Below, piece by piece: positions 33,319 through 46,601 of a stretch of 64,000 nt of DNA (within the stretch, counting starts at the first letter, position 1; each line of letters starts with the position of its first letter). Position numbers and translations under genes: made by a program. Location of the stretch: the NCBI GenBank assembly GCA_024958715.1, contig JANWUS010000053.1, forward strand, positions 1-64,000. The letters run 5' to 3'. The stretch comes from Cyanobium sp. FGCU52 (lineage in GTDB: Bacteria > Cyanobacteriota > Cyanobacteriia > PCC-6307 > Cyanobiaceae). A model generated the notes under the pieces. That model was not told the DNA's origin and searched no databases. It saw only the letters and a list, made by a program, of their open reading frames with translations.

Positions 33319-33348
33319 ATAAGCCAGTCTTATGCATGCAACACATAA
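33319..33348. promoter_or_regulatory. Overlapping LysR-type palindromes upstream of csoS1
   Basis: Two overlapping inverted repeats lie in the only A/T-rich part of the gap between csoS1 and sbtB. ATAAGCCAGTCTTAT (33319-33333) is a perfect ATAAG-N5-CTTAT palindrome that also fits T-N11-A. TTATGCATGCAACACATAA (33330-33348) is TTATG-N9-CATAA. Such sites are typical for LysR-type regulators of carbon genes (CbbR, CmpR, NdhR/CcmR); which regulator acts here is inferred. Confidence 0.5.
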
Positions 33349-33397
33349 CGTAAGCAATGCTTGGTGGGGACTGGTTTCCCTGTGCTGACGTGAGCCT

Positions 33398-33679
33398 TCA
33401 GAACGGTTCGGCCTGGGATACGAAACCGACGCCGCCGTAGCGCTTCAGCACCGGGCCCAGCGAGGCCCGCAGCTTCGGCAGCAGGTCCGGTTCGCAGAAC
33501 ACGATCACGTGGGCGTTGGCCCCCAGGCCGCTGAAGTCCATCGCCTCGTCGATCGCTCCCCCCACGCCCATCCCGGTGACATGACGCATCACCGAATACC
33601 CCGGCGCCCCGCTTTCCCGGATCGCCCGGCAGACGCGGGCCACCTCCCGTTCGCTGAGAAAGAGGTCGATGCGGTTCAT
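33398..33679 (-). CDS. sbtB: PII-like protein SbtB
   Basis: The 93-residue protein has the ferredoxin-like PII fold: MNRIDLFLSEREVARVCRAI, a T-loop region SGAPGYSVMRHVTGMGVGGAID, and HVIVFCEPDLLPKLRASLGPVLKRYGGVGFVS. SbtB binds cAMP, AMP or other adenine nucleotides and regulates the bicarbonate transporter SbtA. It ends at SQAEPF and lacks the C-terminal Cys motif (CGPxGC) seen in Synechocystis SbtB. Its start overlaps the sbtA stop by 4 bp, the usual tight coupling of the pair. Confidence 0.92.
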   Translation of the reverse strand: MNRIDLFLSEREVARVCRAIRESGAPGYSVMRHVTGMGVGGAIDEAMDFSGLGANAHVIVFCEPDLLPKLRASLGPVLKRYGGVGFVSQAEPF

Positions 33680-34671
33680 CGGGCCGACGGAATCAGGTTC
33701 TGCACCAGCAGCATGTACAGGGGGATGCCCACCACCACGTTGAAGGGGAAGGTGACCCCCAGGGCGGAAGAGATGTAGAAGCTCGGATTGGCCTGGGGCA
33801 CCGTCATCCGCATGGCCGCCGGCACGGCGATGTAGGACGCGCTGGCACACAGCACCATGAACAGCAGGGCGTCGCCCTGGTTCAGTCCCAGCAGCAGGGC
33901 GATCGCCAGGCCGGCCATCGCGTGCAGCAGGGGCGCCAGGATGGCGAAGGCGATCAGGAAGGTGCTGGCCTGGCGCAGATCCCGCAGCCGCTGAGCGGCC
34001 ACGATCCCCATGTCCAGCAGGAAGAAGCAGAGGGCGCCGTAGAACAGCTTCTCGGTGAAGGGATCCATCTTCGCCAGCCCGGCCGGGCTGAAGCTGGCCA
34101 CCACGAAGCCGATCACCAGGCTGCCCACCAGCAGAAAGATCGAGCCGTTGAGGAACGCCTCCTGCAGCACTTCCCGCCACCGCAGAGTCTCCCCATCCCC
34201 CTCGTCGCGGGGAGCGGTGAGCCTCGCCAGCAACACCCCCACCACGATCGCCGGCGATTCCATCAGCGCCAGGGCGGCCACCATGAAGCCGTCGAACTCC
34301 ACCGCCAGCACGTTCAGGAAGCTCTGGGCCGTGATGAAGGTCACGGCGCTGATCGAGCCGTAGGCCGCCGCGGTCGCGGCGGCGTTGTAGGTGTCCAGCC
34401 GGGTGCGCAGCATCAGGAAGCTGCTCAGCGGCACCAGCAGCGACATCGCCACCGCGGCGCCGATGGTGAGCAGCACCTGGCTGCCCAGACCGCTCTGGGC
34501 CAGTTCCATGCCGCCCTTGAAGCCGATGGCCAGCAGCAGATAGAGCGAGAACAGCTTCGGCAGCGGCGTGGGCAGTTCCAGGTCGGACCCCAGCAGCACG
34601 CCGAGGATGCCGAGAAAGAAGAACAGGACAGGGGCGGAGAGGAGGTTCTGGAGAACCAGGTTCGATTGCAT
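33676..34671 (-). CDS. sbtA: Sodium-dependent bicarbonate transporter SbtA
   Basis: The 331-residue protein has about ten membrane helices in two inverted halves. Landmarks are LFFFLGILGVLLGSDLELP, LLLAIGFKGGMELA, TAAAYGSISAVTFITAQSFL and ALLFMVLCASASYIAVPAAMRM, the last two lining the substrate site. It is a high-affinity Na+/HCO3- symporter of the plasma membrane that loads the cytoplasm with bicarbonate for carboxysomes. It is the upstream gene of sbtAB, 246 bp from the divergent rdgB start, a gap that holds the leader motif shared with csoS1. Confidence 0.94.
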   Translation of the reverse strand: MQSNLVLQNLLSAPVLFFFLGILGVLLGSDLELPTPLPKLFSLYLLLAIGFKGGMELAQSGLGSQVLLTIGAAVAMSLLVPLSSFLMLRTRLDTYNAAATAAAYGSISAVTFITAQSFLNVLAVEFDGFMVAALALMESPAIVVGVLLARLTAPRDEGDGETLRWREVLQEAFLNGSIFLLVGSLVIGFVVASFSPAGLAKMDPFTEKLFYGALCFFLLDMGIVAAQRLRDLRQASTFLIAFAILAPLLHAMAGLAIALLLGLNQGDALLFMVLCASASYIAVPAAMRMTVPQANPSFYISSALGVTFPFNVVVGIPLYMLLVQNLIPSAR

Positions 34672-34814
34672 CGCCCACCCGTGCCTGTGGGGGAAAGGTA
34701 GGGACGGATCTTGGGGGTGGCCGTCAGGGTCCGGCCAATGTTGATCGGGGAGTCGTCCGTTTCCGGGCCCAGTCCCTAACGTTTCGCGCGAGGCAGGAAC
34801 CCTGGAGTTTCTCC

Positions 34815-34829
34815 GGGGGTGGAATGTTC
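34815..34829 (-). promoter_or_regulatory. Leader motif upstream of sbtA (second copy)
   Basis: The exact 15-mer GGGGGTGGAATGTTC of the csoS1 leader recurs here, 144 bp before the sbtA start and 88 bp before rdgB. On the strand transcribed for sbtA it is followed by CCGGAG-AAA-CTCCAGG-like pairing (34801-34819). It may mark the 5' end of the sbtAB mRNA or a regulator site in its promoter. Confidence 0.4.
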
Positions 34830-34917
34830 AACCCGTCCCTGCCTCACCCCCTCCCCGCACGCTCCCGCACCCCCCTCCGCACGCCCTCCCGCACAATGAG
34901 GGCCCGGCGCCCGGTCC

Positions 34918-35529
34918 TTGCCCCACCCGCTCCGCTCCGTACGGCCTGATCCACCGGTGCTGGTGATCGCCAGTTCCAACCCCCACAAGATCGCCGAGAT
35001 CAGCCGGATGCTGGCGGTGGTGAACCTTGAGGTGCGGCCACAGCCCTCTCACCTTGAGGTGGAGGAGACGGGAACCACCTACGCCGAGAATGCCCGCCTG
35101 AAGGCCGAGGCCGCCGCCCTGCTCACCGGCTGCTGGGCCCTGGGCGATGACTCCGGCCTCGAGGTGGATGCCCTCGCAGGGGCTCCCGGCCTGTATTCGG
35201 CCCGCTACGCCCCCAGTGACCCGGAGAAGATCCACCGCCTGCTCCATGAGCTGGGCGATTCCCTCTACCGCGGCGCCCGCTTCGTGACGGCGATGGCCCT
35301 GGCCGATCCCGGCGGCACCACCGTGCTCGAGGGCTGCGGCATCTGTCACGGCCGGATCCTGCGGGAGCCCGAGGGCAGCGGCGCCGGCTACGACCCGGTG
35401 TTCCACGTGCGCGAGGCCGGCAGCAGCTACGCCCGCATGTCGGAGCACCTGCGCAGCCGCCTGGGCAGCCGCGGCAAGGCCGCCCGCACGATCGCCCCCG
35501 GGCTGCGCCGGCTGCTGGGCCTGGATTGA
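34918..35529 (+). CDS. rdgB: XTP/dITP pyrophosphatase (RdgB/HAM1 family)
   Basis: The 203-residue house-cleaning enzyme hydrolyses ITP, dITP and XTP. It shows VLVIASSNPHKIAEISRML, ETGTTYAENARLKAEAAALLTG, WALGDDSGLEVDAL, YSARYAP and GSGAGYDPVFHV. It starts with TTG 34918 or possibly GTG 34960, close to the first strand. It lies between sbtA and csoS1D and, in many picocyanobacteria, this HAM1 gene sits at the same edge of the cso cluster, so the link is conserved, perhaps only by position. Confidence 0.92.
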   Translation: MPHPLRSVRPDPPVLVIASSNPHKIAEISRMLAVVNLEVRPQPSHLEVEETGTTYAENARLKAEAAALLTGCWALGDDSGLEVDALAGAPGLYSARYAPSDPEKIHRLLHELGDSLYRGARFVTAMALADPGGTTVLEGCGICHGRILREPEGSGAGYDPVFHVREAGSSYARMSEHLRSRLGSRGKAARTIAPGLRRLLGLD

Positions 35530-35555
35530 CCGCTGGGCACGGCCCGGAGGGACGC

Positions 35556-36383
35556 TCAGCCGTTGATCTGGGCCACGGCCCGCATCGCCGCCGCCGCCGC
35601 CTCCTCCACGTCGCCCTCCTTGCCGGCCAGGGTGAGGCGGCCGAAGGCCCCCACGGCCTTGACATCCACCACGGTGATGTTGGAGGCCTTCTCCGCCTCG
35701 TTGGCCGCCATCAGCACGTAGCCGGCGGGCTCGGTTTCGAGGATGAACATGCTCATGCCGGCCTGGATCATCGAGCCGCGCCGGTTCTGGCGGTTGATCA
35801 GCACGGCGTGGTCGGGGGTGATCGCCCGGATGATCTCCGTCCAGGTGACCTCGCAGCGGCTGCGGCGGTCGATGCTGCTGCCGATCGCCTCCAGCACCAC
35901 CTCACCGGAGTGGAGCACGTTGCTCTGGTCGCGGTGGTACATCGCGATCGAGCCGAAGGCCCGCTCCACCACCATCTGGCCCAGCCGCACCGTGCTGGCC
36001 TTCAGCGCGATGTCGGTGACCCGGTGCACCGCCATGCCCGGGGACACCTCCAGCCAGAGGCAGGCATCGCCGGGGATCGGCAGGAAGCCCTGGGACACGG
36101 TGCCCATGTAGGCCGCCAGCTGGGGCTGCAGCGAATCGAGAAACACGTAGGTGCGCAGCTCGATCGACTGCACATGGCTTGACTGACGCGCGATCCGCCG
36201 ACCCTCGCTGTCGGTGGTGATCACGCAGCTGGCGCCGGAGGACTGGCCGCCGATGTCGGTGCCGGTGATGCGGGGCCCGGCGCTGCTGAGGGCGGAACGC
36301 CGCCGGCTCACAGCCCGGTCCTCACCGTCGTAGGAGGAGCCGGAGGGTGGGCTGAGGGAACGCGTCAACCTGGAATCCGTCAC
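35556..36383 (-). CDS. csoS1D: Tandem-BMC shell protein CsoS1D
   Basis: The protein has 275 residues. An N-terminal disordered segment (about 1-60) is followed by two BMC domains (about 65-165 and 170-265): [46 protein letters not shown], then [29 protein letters not shown] and [25 protein letters not shown]. Such tandem proteins form stacked trimers with a large gated pore for metabolite passage. It starts with GTG 36383, because the long open frame beyond it is antisense to another gene. It converges with rdgB (26 bp). Confidence 0.93.
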   Translation of the reverse strand: MTDSRLTRSLSPPSGSSYDGEDRAVSRRRSALSSAGPRITGTDIGGQSSGASCVITTDSEGRRIARQSSHVQSIELRTYVFLDSLQPQLAAYMGTVSQGFLPIPGDACLWLEVSPGMAVHRVTDIALKASTVRLGQMVVERAFGSIAMYHRDQSNVLHSGEVVLEAIGSSIDRRSRCEVTWTEIIRAITPDHAVLINRQNRRGSMIQAGMSMFILETEPAGYVLMAANEAEKASNITVVDVKAVGAFGRLTLAGKEGDVEEAAAAAMRAVAQING

Positions 36384-36513
36384 GGCGCCGACGCCGGTCC
36401 GGCTGCAAGCGATGCCCGGCGACGCTCTGGAAGTGGGGTCATCGTACCGCGTGAACCCCTTGCCCTCCCTCACGCAGCCGGTACCGTCCGGCCCAAACGC
36501 GTCGCCGAACGTC

Positions 36514-36996
36514 ATGCCCTCGAAGCGCCCCTCCACCCGTTCCGCCGCCGAGGCCACCGATGCCACCCGCGCCGCCGAGCCGCTGCCGGCGGAGGAGGCC
36601 CGGGGGCCCCTGCCGGACTGGATGGCCCAGGCGGCCGCCCAGGGGGTGAAGCCGGAGCAGGCCCTGGCCTTCATCGGCCTGGGGCTGATGCGGCGCATGG
36701 CCGGCGGCGAGGAATCGGCCTGGATCTGGAACGAGGAGGAGGACGGCGGCAGCGTGGATCTGGCGGCCCTGCGCCAGCGCCTGGAGATCACCCAGCTGGC
36801 CCTGCAGACCGGCGCCCCCCTCAGCACCGCCGAGCTCACCCAGCTGCTGGGGGCGCGCCCCGGCGGGCCGGTGGTGGAGCGCGGCGGCCTGCGGGCCCGC
36901 CGCCTCGGCCGCAACCTCTGGAAGCTGGCCCGGATCGAGGACGGGGGCGATCGGGCGGGCGCCTCGTTCGCCGAGGGGTTCCGCCGCCGGCTCTGA
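36514..36996 (+). CDS. Conserved-position hypothetical protein between csoS1D and chlN
   Basis: The protein has about 160 residues from ATG 36514 ([16 protein letters not shown]). It has a disordered acidic/basic leader, a helical segment [28 protein letters not shown], and a winged-helix-like part [30 protein letters not shown], where the last helix could contact nucleic acid. It ends [22 protein letters not shown] do not recognise a named family. A gene is known at this place in other picocyanobacteria from general memory, but its function is not known to me. An upstream in-frame ATG at 36412 would overlap the csoS1D promoter. Confidence 0.6.
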   Translation: MPSKRPSTRSAAEATDATRAAEPLPAEEARGPLPDWMAQAAAQGVKPEQALAFIGLGLMRRMAGGEESAWIWNEEEDGGSVDLAALRQRLEITQLALQTGAPLSTAELTQLLGARPGGPVVERGGLRARRLGRNLWKLARIEDGGDRAGASFAEGFRRRL

Positions 36997-37087
36997 ATCC
37001 CGCCCGGAGGCGCGGGCGGGAGGGGGCGCGGGTGCGGGATCGCACACCGGAAGCCTCCCCGGGCCCCCACTTCCCCAACAGATGTAA

Positions 37088-38467
<1,380 letters not shown>

Positions 38468-38476
38468 GCCGCTCCG

Positions 38477-40141
38477 ATGGAACTCACCCTCTGGACCTAC
38501 GAAGGCCCTCCCCACGTGGGGGCGATGCGCATCGCCACCTCGATGGAAGGGGTGCACTACGTGCTGCATGCCCCCCAGGGCGACACCTACGCCGATCTGC
38601 TGTTCACGATGATCGAGCGGCGCGACCGCCGGCCGCCCGTCACCTACACCACCTTCCAGGCCCGCGACCTGGGCGGTGACACGGCCGAACTGGTGAAGCG
38701 CTCGATCGCCCAGGCGGTGGAGCGCTTCCAGCCCGAGGCCCTGCTGGTGGGGGAGAGCTGCACCGCCGAACTGATTCAGGACCAGCCCGGCGCCCTGGCC
38801 GCCGGCATGGATCTGGGCGGCATCCCGATGGTGAATCTGGAGCTGCCGGCCTACTCCAAAAAGGAGAACTGGGGGGCGGCGGAAACCTTCTACCAGCTGG
38901 TGCGGGGTCTGCTGAAGGCCAGCGTGCCGCCGCCGGGAACGCCGAAACCCGCCCCCGGCCGCTGGCGGGAGGAGGGCCGCCGGCCGCGGGTGAACCTGCT
39001 GGGCCCGAGCCTGCTGGGCTTCCGCTGCCGCGACGACGTGCGCGAGGTGACGCGGATGCTGGCGGAGCACGGCATCGATGTGGCGGTGACGGCCCCGCTG
39101 GGAGCCCGGCCCGCCGATCTGCTGCGGATCCCCACGGCCGACGCCAACGTCTGCCTCTATCCCGAAGTGGCGGGCACCGTCTGCAGCTGGCTGGAGCGCA
39201 GCTTCGGCATGCCGGTGGTGCGCACGGTGCCGATCGGCATCGCCGCCACCGAGAGCTTCCTGCAGGAGGTGCACCGGGTGCTCGATCTGCCCCAGCCGCC
39301 CGCCGATGGGGCGGCGCGGGAGGGGGAGCGCCGCTCGCGGCTGCCCTGGTACTCCCGCTCGGTGGACTCCACCTACCTCACCGGCAAGCGGGTGTTCATC
39401 TTCGGCGATGCCACCCATGCGGCGGCCGCCGCCCGCATCGCCGCCCACGAGCTGGGCTTCCAGGTGGTGGGACTCGGCAGCTACAGCCGCGAGCAGGCCC
39501 GCGAGGTGCGCGCGGCCGCGGCGGAGCTGGGCCTTGAGGCCCTGATCAGCGACGACTACCTGGCGGTGGAGCAGGCGATGGCCGACGCGGCCCCGGAACT
39601 GGTGCTCGGCACCCAGATGGAGCGCCACAGCGCCAAGCGCCTCGGCATTCCCTGCGCCGTGATCAGCACGCCGCTGCACGTGCAGGACGTGCCGGCCCGC
39701 TATGCGCCCCAGATGGGCTGGGAGGGAGCCAACGTGATCTTCGACAGCTGGGTGCACCCGCTGATGATGGGGCTGGAGGAGCACCTGATCGGCATGTTCC
39801 GCCACGACTTCGAGTTCGTGGACGGCCACCGCAGCCATCTCGGCGATGGGGCGCCTTCGGTGGCGCCGGCGGCCGATCCGGTGCATGGCGGCAGCGCCAC
39901 CGCCACCGCCACCGCCACGCTCACGGCGCCTGTTGAGGCTCCGGCCCAGGCGCCGCAGGCGGGGGAGGGCGTGGCGGGTGCCATCCGCTGGAGCCCCGAT
40001 GGCGAGGCGGAACTGCAGAAGATCCCCTTCTTCGTGCGCGGCAAGGTGCGGCGCAACACCGAAACCTTCGCCCGCGAGCGCGGCATCGCCCTGATCGACG
40101 CCGAAACCCTCTACGACGCCAAGGCCCATTTCAGTCGCTGA
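38477..40141 (+). CDS. chlB: Light-independent protochlorophyllide reductase subunit B
   Basis: The 554-residue protein begins [43 protein letters not shown] (about residues 1-43), the invariant ChlB N-terminus with the Asp that acts as an unusual iron-sulfur ligand (QGDTYAD). [12 protein letters not shown] and FQxRDLG-like [11 protein letters not shown] are also present. The C-terminal 45 residues form the small helical domain conserved in ChlB/BchB ([17 protein letters not shown]), joined by an Ala/Thr/Pro linker. It works with ChlN and ChlL. Confidence 0.96.
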   Translation: MELTLWTYEGPPHVGAMRIATSMEGVHYVLHAPQGDTYADLLFTMIERRDRRPPVTYTTFQARDLGGDTAELVKRSIAQAVERFQPEALLVGESCTAELIQDQPGALAAGMDLGGIPMVNLELPAYSKKENWGAAETFYQLVRGLLKASVPPPGTPKPAPGRWREEGRRPRVNLLGPSLLGFRCRDDVREVTRMLAEHGIDVAVTAPLGARPADLLRIPTADANVCLYPEVAGTVCSWLERSFGMPVVRTVPIGIAATESFLQEVHRVLDLPQPPADGAAREGERRSRLPWYSRSVDSTYLTGKRVFIFGDATHAAAAARIAAHELGFQVVGLGSYSREQAREVRAAAAELGLEALISDDYLAVEQAMADAAPELVLGTQMERHSAKRLGIPCAVISTPLHVQDVPARYAPQMGWEGANVIFDSWVHPLMMGLEEHLIGMFRHDFEFVDGHRSHLGDGAPSVAPAADPVHGGSATATATATLTAPVEAPAQAPQAGEGVAGAIRWSPDGEAELQKIPFFVRGKVRRNTETFARERGIALIDAETLYDAKAHFSR

Positions 40142-40183
40142 GGCTGGCAGAGCCTTGCGCACGACTCCGGTCCGCAACGCCCC

Positions 40184-41946
<1,763 letters not shown>

Positions 41947-41958
41947 TCCCCTGCCACT

Positions 41959-41976
41959 GATCAGCTTCGGCTGATC
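41959..41976. terminator. UUCG-loop hairpin after chlL
   Basis: GATCAGC-TTCG-GCTGATC is a perfect 7-bp stem with the stable UUCG tetraloop, 13 bp beyond the chlL stop and 12 bp beyond the convergent metallopeptidase stop, so it can end both transcripts. Confidence 0.65.
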
Positions 41977-41988
41977 CCACGGGAACGA

Positions 41989-42861
41989 TCAAACGGGTTT
42001 GCCGCTGAAGGTGTCGCAGCTGTTCATGTCCCCGCTGCGCAGGCCGGTGACGAACCAGCGCTGACGCTGGGCGGCGCTGCCGTGGGTGAAGGTCTCGGGC
42101 CTCACCCGTCCGCTGCTCTGGCGCTGCAGGGTGTCGTCGCCGATCCTCGCCGCCGCATTCAGGGCTTCCTCGATGTCGCCCTCCTCGAGGGTGCGGCGCT
42201 GGGTGGCGGTCTGGTGCGCCCAGACACCCGCCAGGCAGTCGGCCTGGAGCTCAAGGCGCACCGAGAGCTGATTGGCCTGGGCTTCCGGCAGCCGCCGCTG
42301 CAGCTTCTGCACCTGCTGATCAATGCCGAGCAGGTGCTGCACGTGGTGACCCACCTCATGGGCGATCACATAGGCCTGGGCGAAATCGCCGGGGGCTCCG
42401 AGCTGGCGGCGCAACTGGCGGTAGAAGTCGAGGTCGATATACACCTTCTCGTCGCTTGGGCAGTAGAAGGGCCCCATCGCCCCCTGGGCCATGCCGCAGG
42501 CGGAGGCCACCACGCGATCGAAGATCACCAGGCGCGGCGGCACATAGCGGCCCCCGTTGCGCCGGAACTGGTCGCTCCAGGTGTCCTCGGTGTCGGCCAG
42601 CACCACCGACACGAAGTCGGCGAGTTCGTCCTGGGCCTGACTGGTGCTGCCTGCCCGCGGCTGCTGCACCACCACCGGATCCGGGCGCAGGCCTCCACCG
42701 CCGCTGACCTGCTGGAGGATCACTGTGGGATCGCCGCCGAGAAGGGCGATCACCACGGCCAGGATGATCCCCAGCAGGCCCACGCCACCGGCCACCGCCG
42801 GGGCGCCCATGCCACGCCGGTCCTCCACGTTGTCACTGCGGCGTCCGTCGGACCAGCGCAT
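41989..42861 (-). CDS. YpfJ-type neutral zinc metallopeptidase
   Basis: The 290-residue protein has one N-terminal membrane helix (about 22-42), then a zincin domain. The zinc-binding helix is AYVIAHEVGHHVQHLLG and RLELQADCLAGVWAH supplies the third ligand Glu/Asp; YCPSDEKVYIDLDFYRQL is also characteristic. It belongs to the YpfJ/DUF2342-like family whose substrates are not known. It is convergent with chlL and lies 32 bp upstream of nothing coding on its strand except the unknown gene at 42894, which precedes it in transcription. Confidence 0.88.
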   Translation of the reverse strand: MRWSDGRRSDNVEDRRGMGAPAVAGGVGLLGIILAVVIALLGGDPTVILQQVSGGGGLRPDPVVVQQPRAGSTSQAQDELADFVSVVLADTEDTWSDQFRRNGGRYVPPRLVIFDRVVASACGMAQGAMGPFYCPSDEKVYIDLDFYRQLRRQLGAPGDFAQAYVIAHEVGHHVQHLLGIDQQVQKLQRRLPEAQANQLSVRLELQADCLAGVWAHQTATQRRTLEEGDIEEALNAAARIGDDTLQRQSSGRVRPETFTHGSAAQRQRWFVTGLRSGDMNSCDTFSGKPV

Positions 42862-42893
42862 GGTTGTCTCCTGGGGGGTGCGGGATAGGGGCT

Positions 42894-43778
42894 TCAGATC
42901 TCGGCCACGGCCCGCTCCACCAGCCGCCGCGCCACCGCCTGCACACCGGTGTGGTAGTAGGTGTCGGTGAAGGCATCGAGGAACACGGCCAGCTGCTCGA
43001 AGCCCCCCTGCCAGGGCCCGAGGGTCTGCTCGAGGGCCTGGACGGCCTTCTGCCCGGTCAGCCCCAGCTGCCCCACGAACCCCTGGGCCCAGCCGCTCCA
43101 GGTGCCCACGCTGCTGCGGATGAAGTTCATGTGGGCGTCGTCGCCATGGCCGGGGATCAGGCCGGCCATCAGCGGGTAGGCCGGCATCTCCCGCAGTTCG
43201 TGCGAGCCGGCGGCGCCGAGCAGCCCGTCGAGGCGCTCCAGGGCCTGATCGCCCAGCGGCAGCAGGGCATCGAAGCAGATCAGGGCCGTCATCCGCACCC
43301 GCTCCTGCTGGCCGTAGTCGGCCAGGGCGGCGGCGAAGGCGCCGAAGCTGTCGCCCGGCAGCCCGTTCACCTGGGTGAACGCCAGCATCTCGGCGGCCAC
43401 CTTCAGGCCCAGATCCACCGCCTGCAGGGTGTCGGTGGCAGGGGTGAGGGCCGAGAGGCGCTTGATCAGCGGCAGGCCGCTGGTGACGTTCGCCAGGAAG
43501 CGCAGGCCGCCGGTGGCGTGCTGGGAGCGGTTGACCGCGTCGTAGAGGCTGAGGGCGCGGCCGTAGCCCTCGTGGCGGGCCTTGCTGAGTTCATCGGCGC
43601 GGTCGCGCACCTGCACCATCAGCTCCGGATCCTCGCTGCCGAGAGCGTCGGCGATCAGTTCCTTGGAACTGGTGGTGTTGTGGAAGCCGCCGGCCAGGGT
43701 GCCGATGCCGGTGAGCGCCAGCACGGTGAGATTGCGCCGGGGCAGGTGGTCGAGGCGGTTGAGGACGGTGGGGCTCAT
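42894..43778 (-). CDS. Unknown protein with N-terminal membrane-like helix
   Basis: The 294-residue protein begins MSPTVLNRLDHLPRRNLTVLALTGIGTLAG, with a possible signal anchor at 15-32, and is then mainly helical. Notable segments are HATGGLRFLANVTSGLPLIKRLSAL, GDQALERLDGLLGAAG and VAVFLDAFTDTYYH-like QLAVFLDAFTDTYYHTG. I recognise no domain or catalytic motif. Its start overlaps the stop of the upstream gene (44371-43775) by 4 bp, so the two belong together. Composition is that of a true protein. Confidence 0.65.
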   Translation of the reverse strand: MSPTVLNRLDHLPRRNLTVLALTGIGTLAGGFHNTTSSKELIADALGSEDPELMVQVRDRADELSKARHEGYGRALSLYDAVNRSQHATGGLRFLANVTSGLPLIKRLSALTPATDTLQAVDLGLKVAAEMLAFTQVNGLPGDSFGAFAAALADYGQQERVRMTALICFDALLPLGDQALERLDGLLGAAGSHELREMPAYPLMAGLIPGHGDDAHMNFIRSSVGTWSGWAQGFVGQLGLTGQKAVQALEQTLGPWQGGFEQLAVFLDAFTDTYYHTGVQAVARRLVERAVAEI

Positions 43779-44371
43779 GCGGCGGGCTCCAGGACGGCGG
43801 TTTTCGGCAGGGGCACGGTCACCGGCGCCTGACGGCCGGGGGGCAGCGCTCGTGCCGTGCGCTCGTCTTTGGCTTTCAGGGCCGGCTTGAGGGCGGCCAG
43901 ACCCTTGAGATCGAACGCCCCGAGGAGTTCATGGCGGCGTTCGGTGTCCAGGCCGCTGCCCTGTCCGATCACCTTCACCTGGAAGCGATCGGCGACCAGC
44001 AGCCCGCTCACCTGCGGGCCCTGATCCACCAGCGGCCAGCCCTGGATCACCGCGGTGCTGCCGGCGTACTTGGAGCGGGCGGCCGGAGCCGTGGTGGTGT
44101 CACTGATCGCCAGGAGCGCCAGCACCTCATCGCCCCGCTTGAGCCGGGCTTCGCTGAAGCCGCGCTTCTCCTGGGTGAACACCAGCTGTTCCCCCAGCTC
44201 CGGTTTCGGGAACAGCCGGTTGAAGGCGGTGCCATTCACCACCTCCCGCTTGGCGACGTTGCCGACGGTGCCGCCGGGCAACCAGTCGCGGAAGGGAAGG
44301 AAGAGGAAGGCGCCGAGGAGAAGGCCCGCGATCAGGAGCAGACCCAGTCCCCAGCGCAGGGCGCGGGACAT
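43775..44371 (-). CDS. Unknown membrane-anchored protein
   Basis: The 198-residue protein has an N-terminal membrane helix (WGLGLLLIAGLLLGAFLFLPF) and a soluble beta-rich domain of about 165 residues that would face the periplasm or lumen: GTAFNRLFPKPELGEQLVFTQEKRG, ARLKRGDEVLALLAISDTTT and LLVADRFQVKVIGQG. No known family is recognised. It overlaps the downstream unknown gene by 4 bp; the pair may be a small membrane complex or operon. Confidence 0.65.
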   Translation of the reverse strand: MSRALRWGLGLLLIAGLLLGAFLFLPFRDWLPGGTVGNVAKREVVNGTAFNRLFPKPELGEQLVFTQEKRGFSEARLKRGDEVLALLAISDTTTAPAARSKYAGSTAVIQGWPLVDQGPQVSGLLVADRFQVKVIGQGSGLDTERRHELLGAFDLKGLAALKPALKAKDERTARALPPGRQAPVTVPLPKTAVLEPAA

Positions 44372-44420
44372 GGCGAGGAGAAACGTCTGCAGCAGTGCTA
44401 GCAGCGCAGCCCTGCTCTGT

Positions 44421-44447
44421 CCTCTGGTCGTCGCCTTTCGCCAGAGG
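44421..44447 (-). terminator. Hairpin terminator of por
   Basis: CCTCTGG (44421-44427) pairs with CCAGAGG (44441-44447) around a 13-base loop, 42 bp after the por stop. On the minus strand it is followed by short A/T-poor sequence, so termination may be factor-assisted. Confidence 0.5.
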
Positions 44448-44488
44448 CCTGAGGGAGGGTGTCGCTCCAGGCCCTCCGGCTCCGATCC

Positions 44489-46380
<1,892 letters not shown>

Positions 46381-46438
46381 CGGTGAGCAGCGGCGAGCCC
46401 ACCGCTTGTAGCAGTCCCGCCCGTTGCTGCCAAGGGCG

Positions 46439-46540
46439 TCAGGCCTTGTACAGACTGAAGCAGAGACGCACGGCCAGCACGCCCGCATGGGCGGCCACCA
46501 CCAGAGCGATCAGGACCTCGGCCTGGGTGATCGGGTTCAT
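46439..46540 (-). CDS. psaM: Photosystem I reaction-centre subunit XII
   Basis: This 33-residue protein reads MNPITQAEVLIALVVAAHAG and ends VRLCFSLYKA. The single membrane helix and the end pattern R-L-x-x-x-L-Y-K match PsaM (typically about 30 residues, e.g. ending RLxxELYK). PsaM helps form PSI trimers. It lies upstream of por and the unknown membrane gene, on the same strand; psaM next to por is a gene order I associate with picocyanobacteria. It is too short to be found by usual length cut-offs. Confidence 0.85.
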   Translation of the reverse strand: MNPITQAEVLIALVVAAHAGVLAVRLCFSLYKA

Positions 46541-46601
46541 TCGGATCGATGACGAAAGGCAACGACCCATTCTTCGCCGGGCTCCCGCTACGGTCCAGCC
46601 G

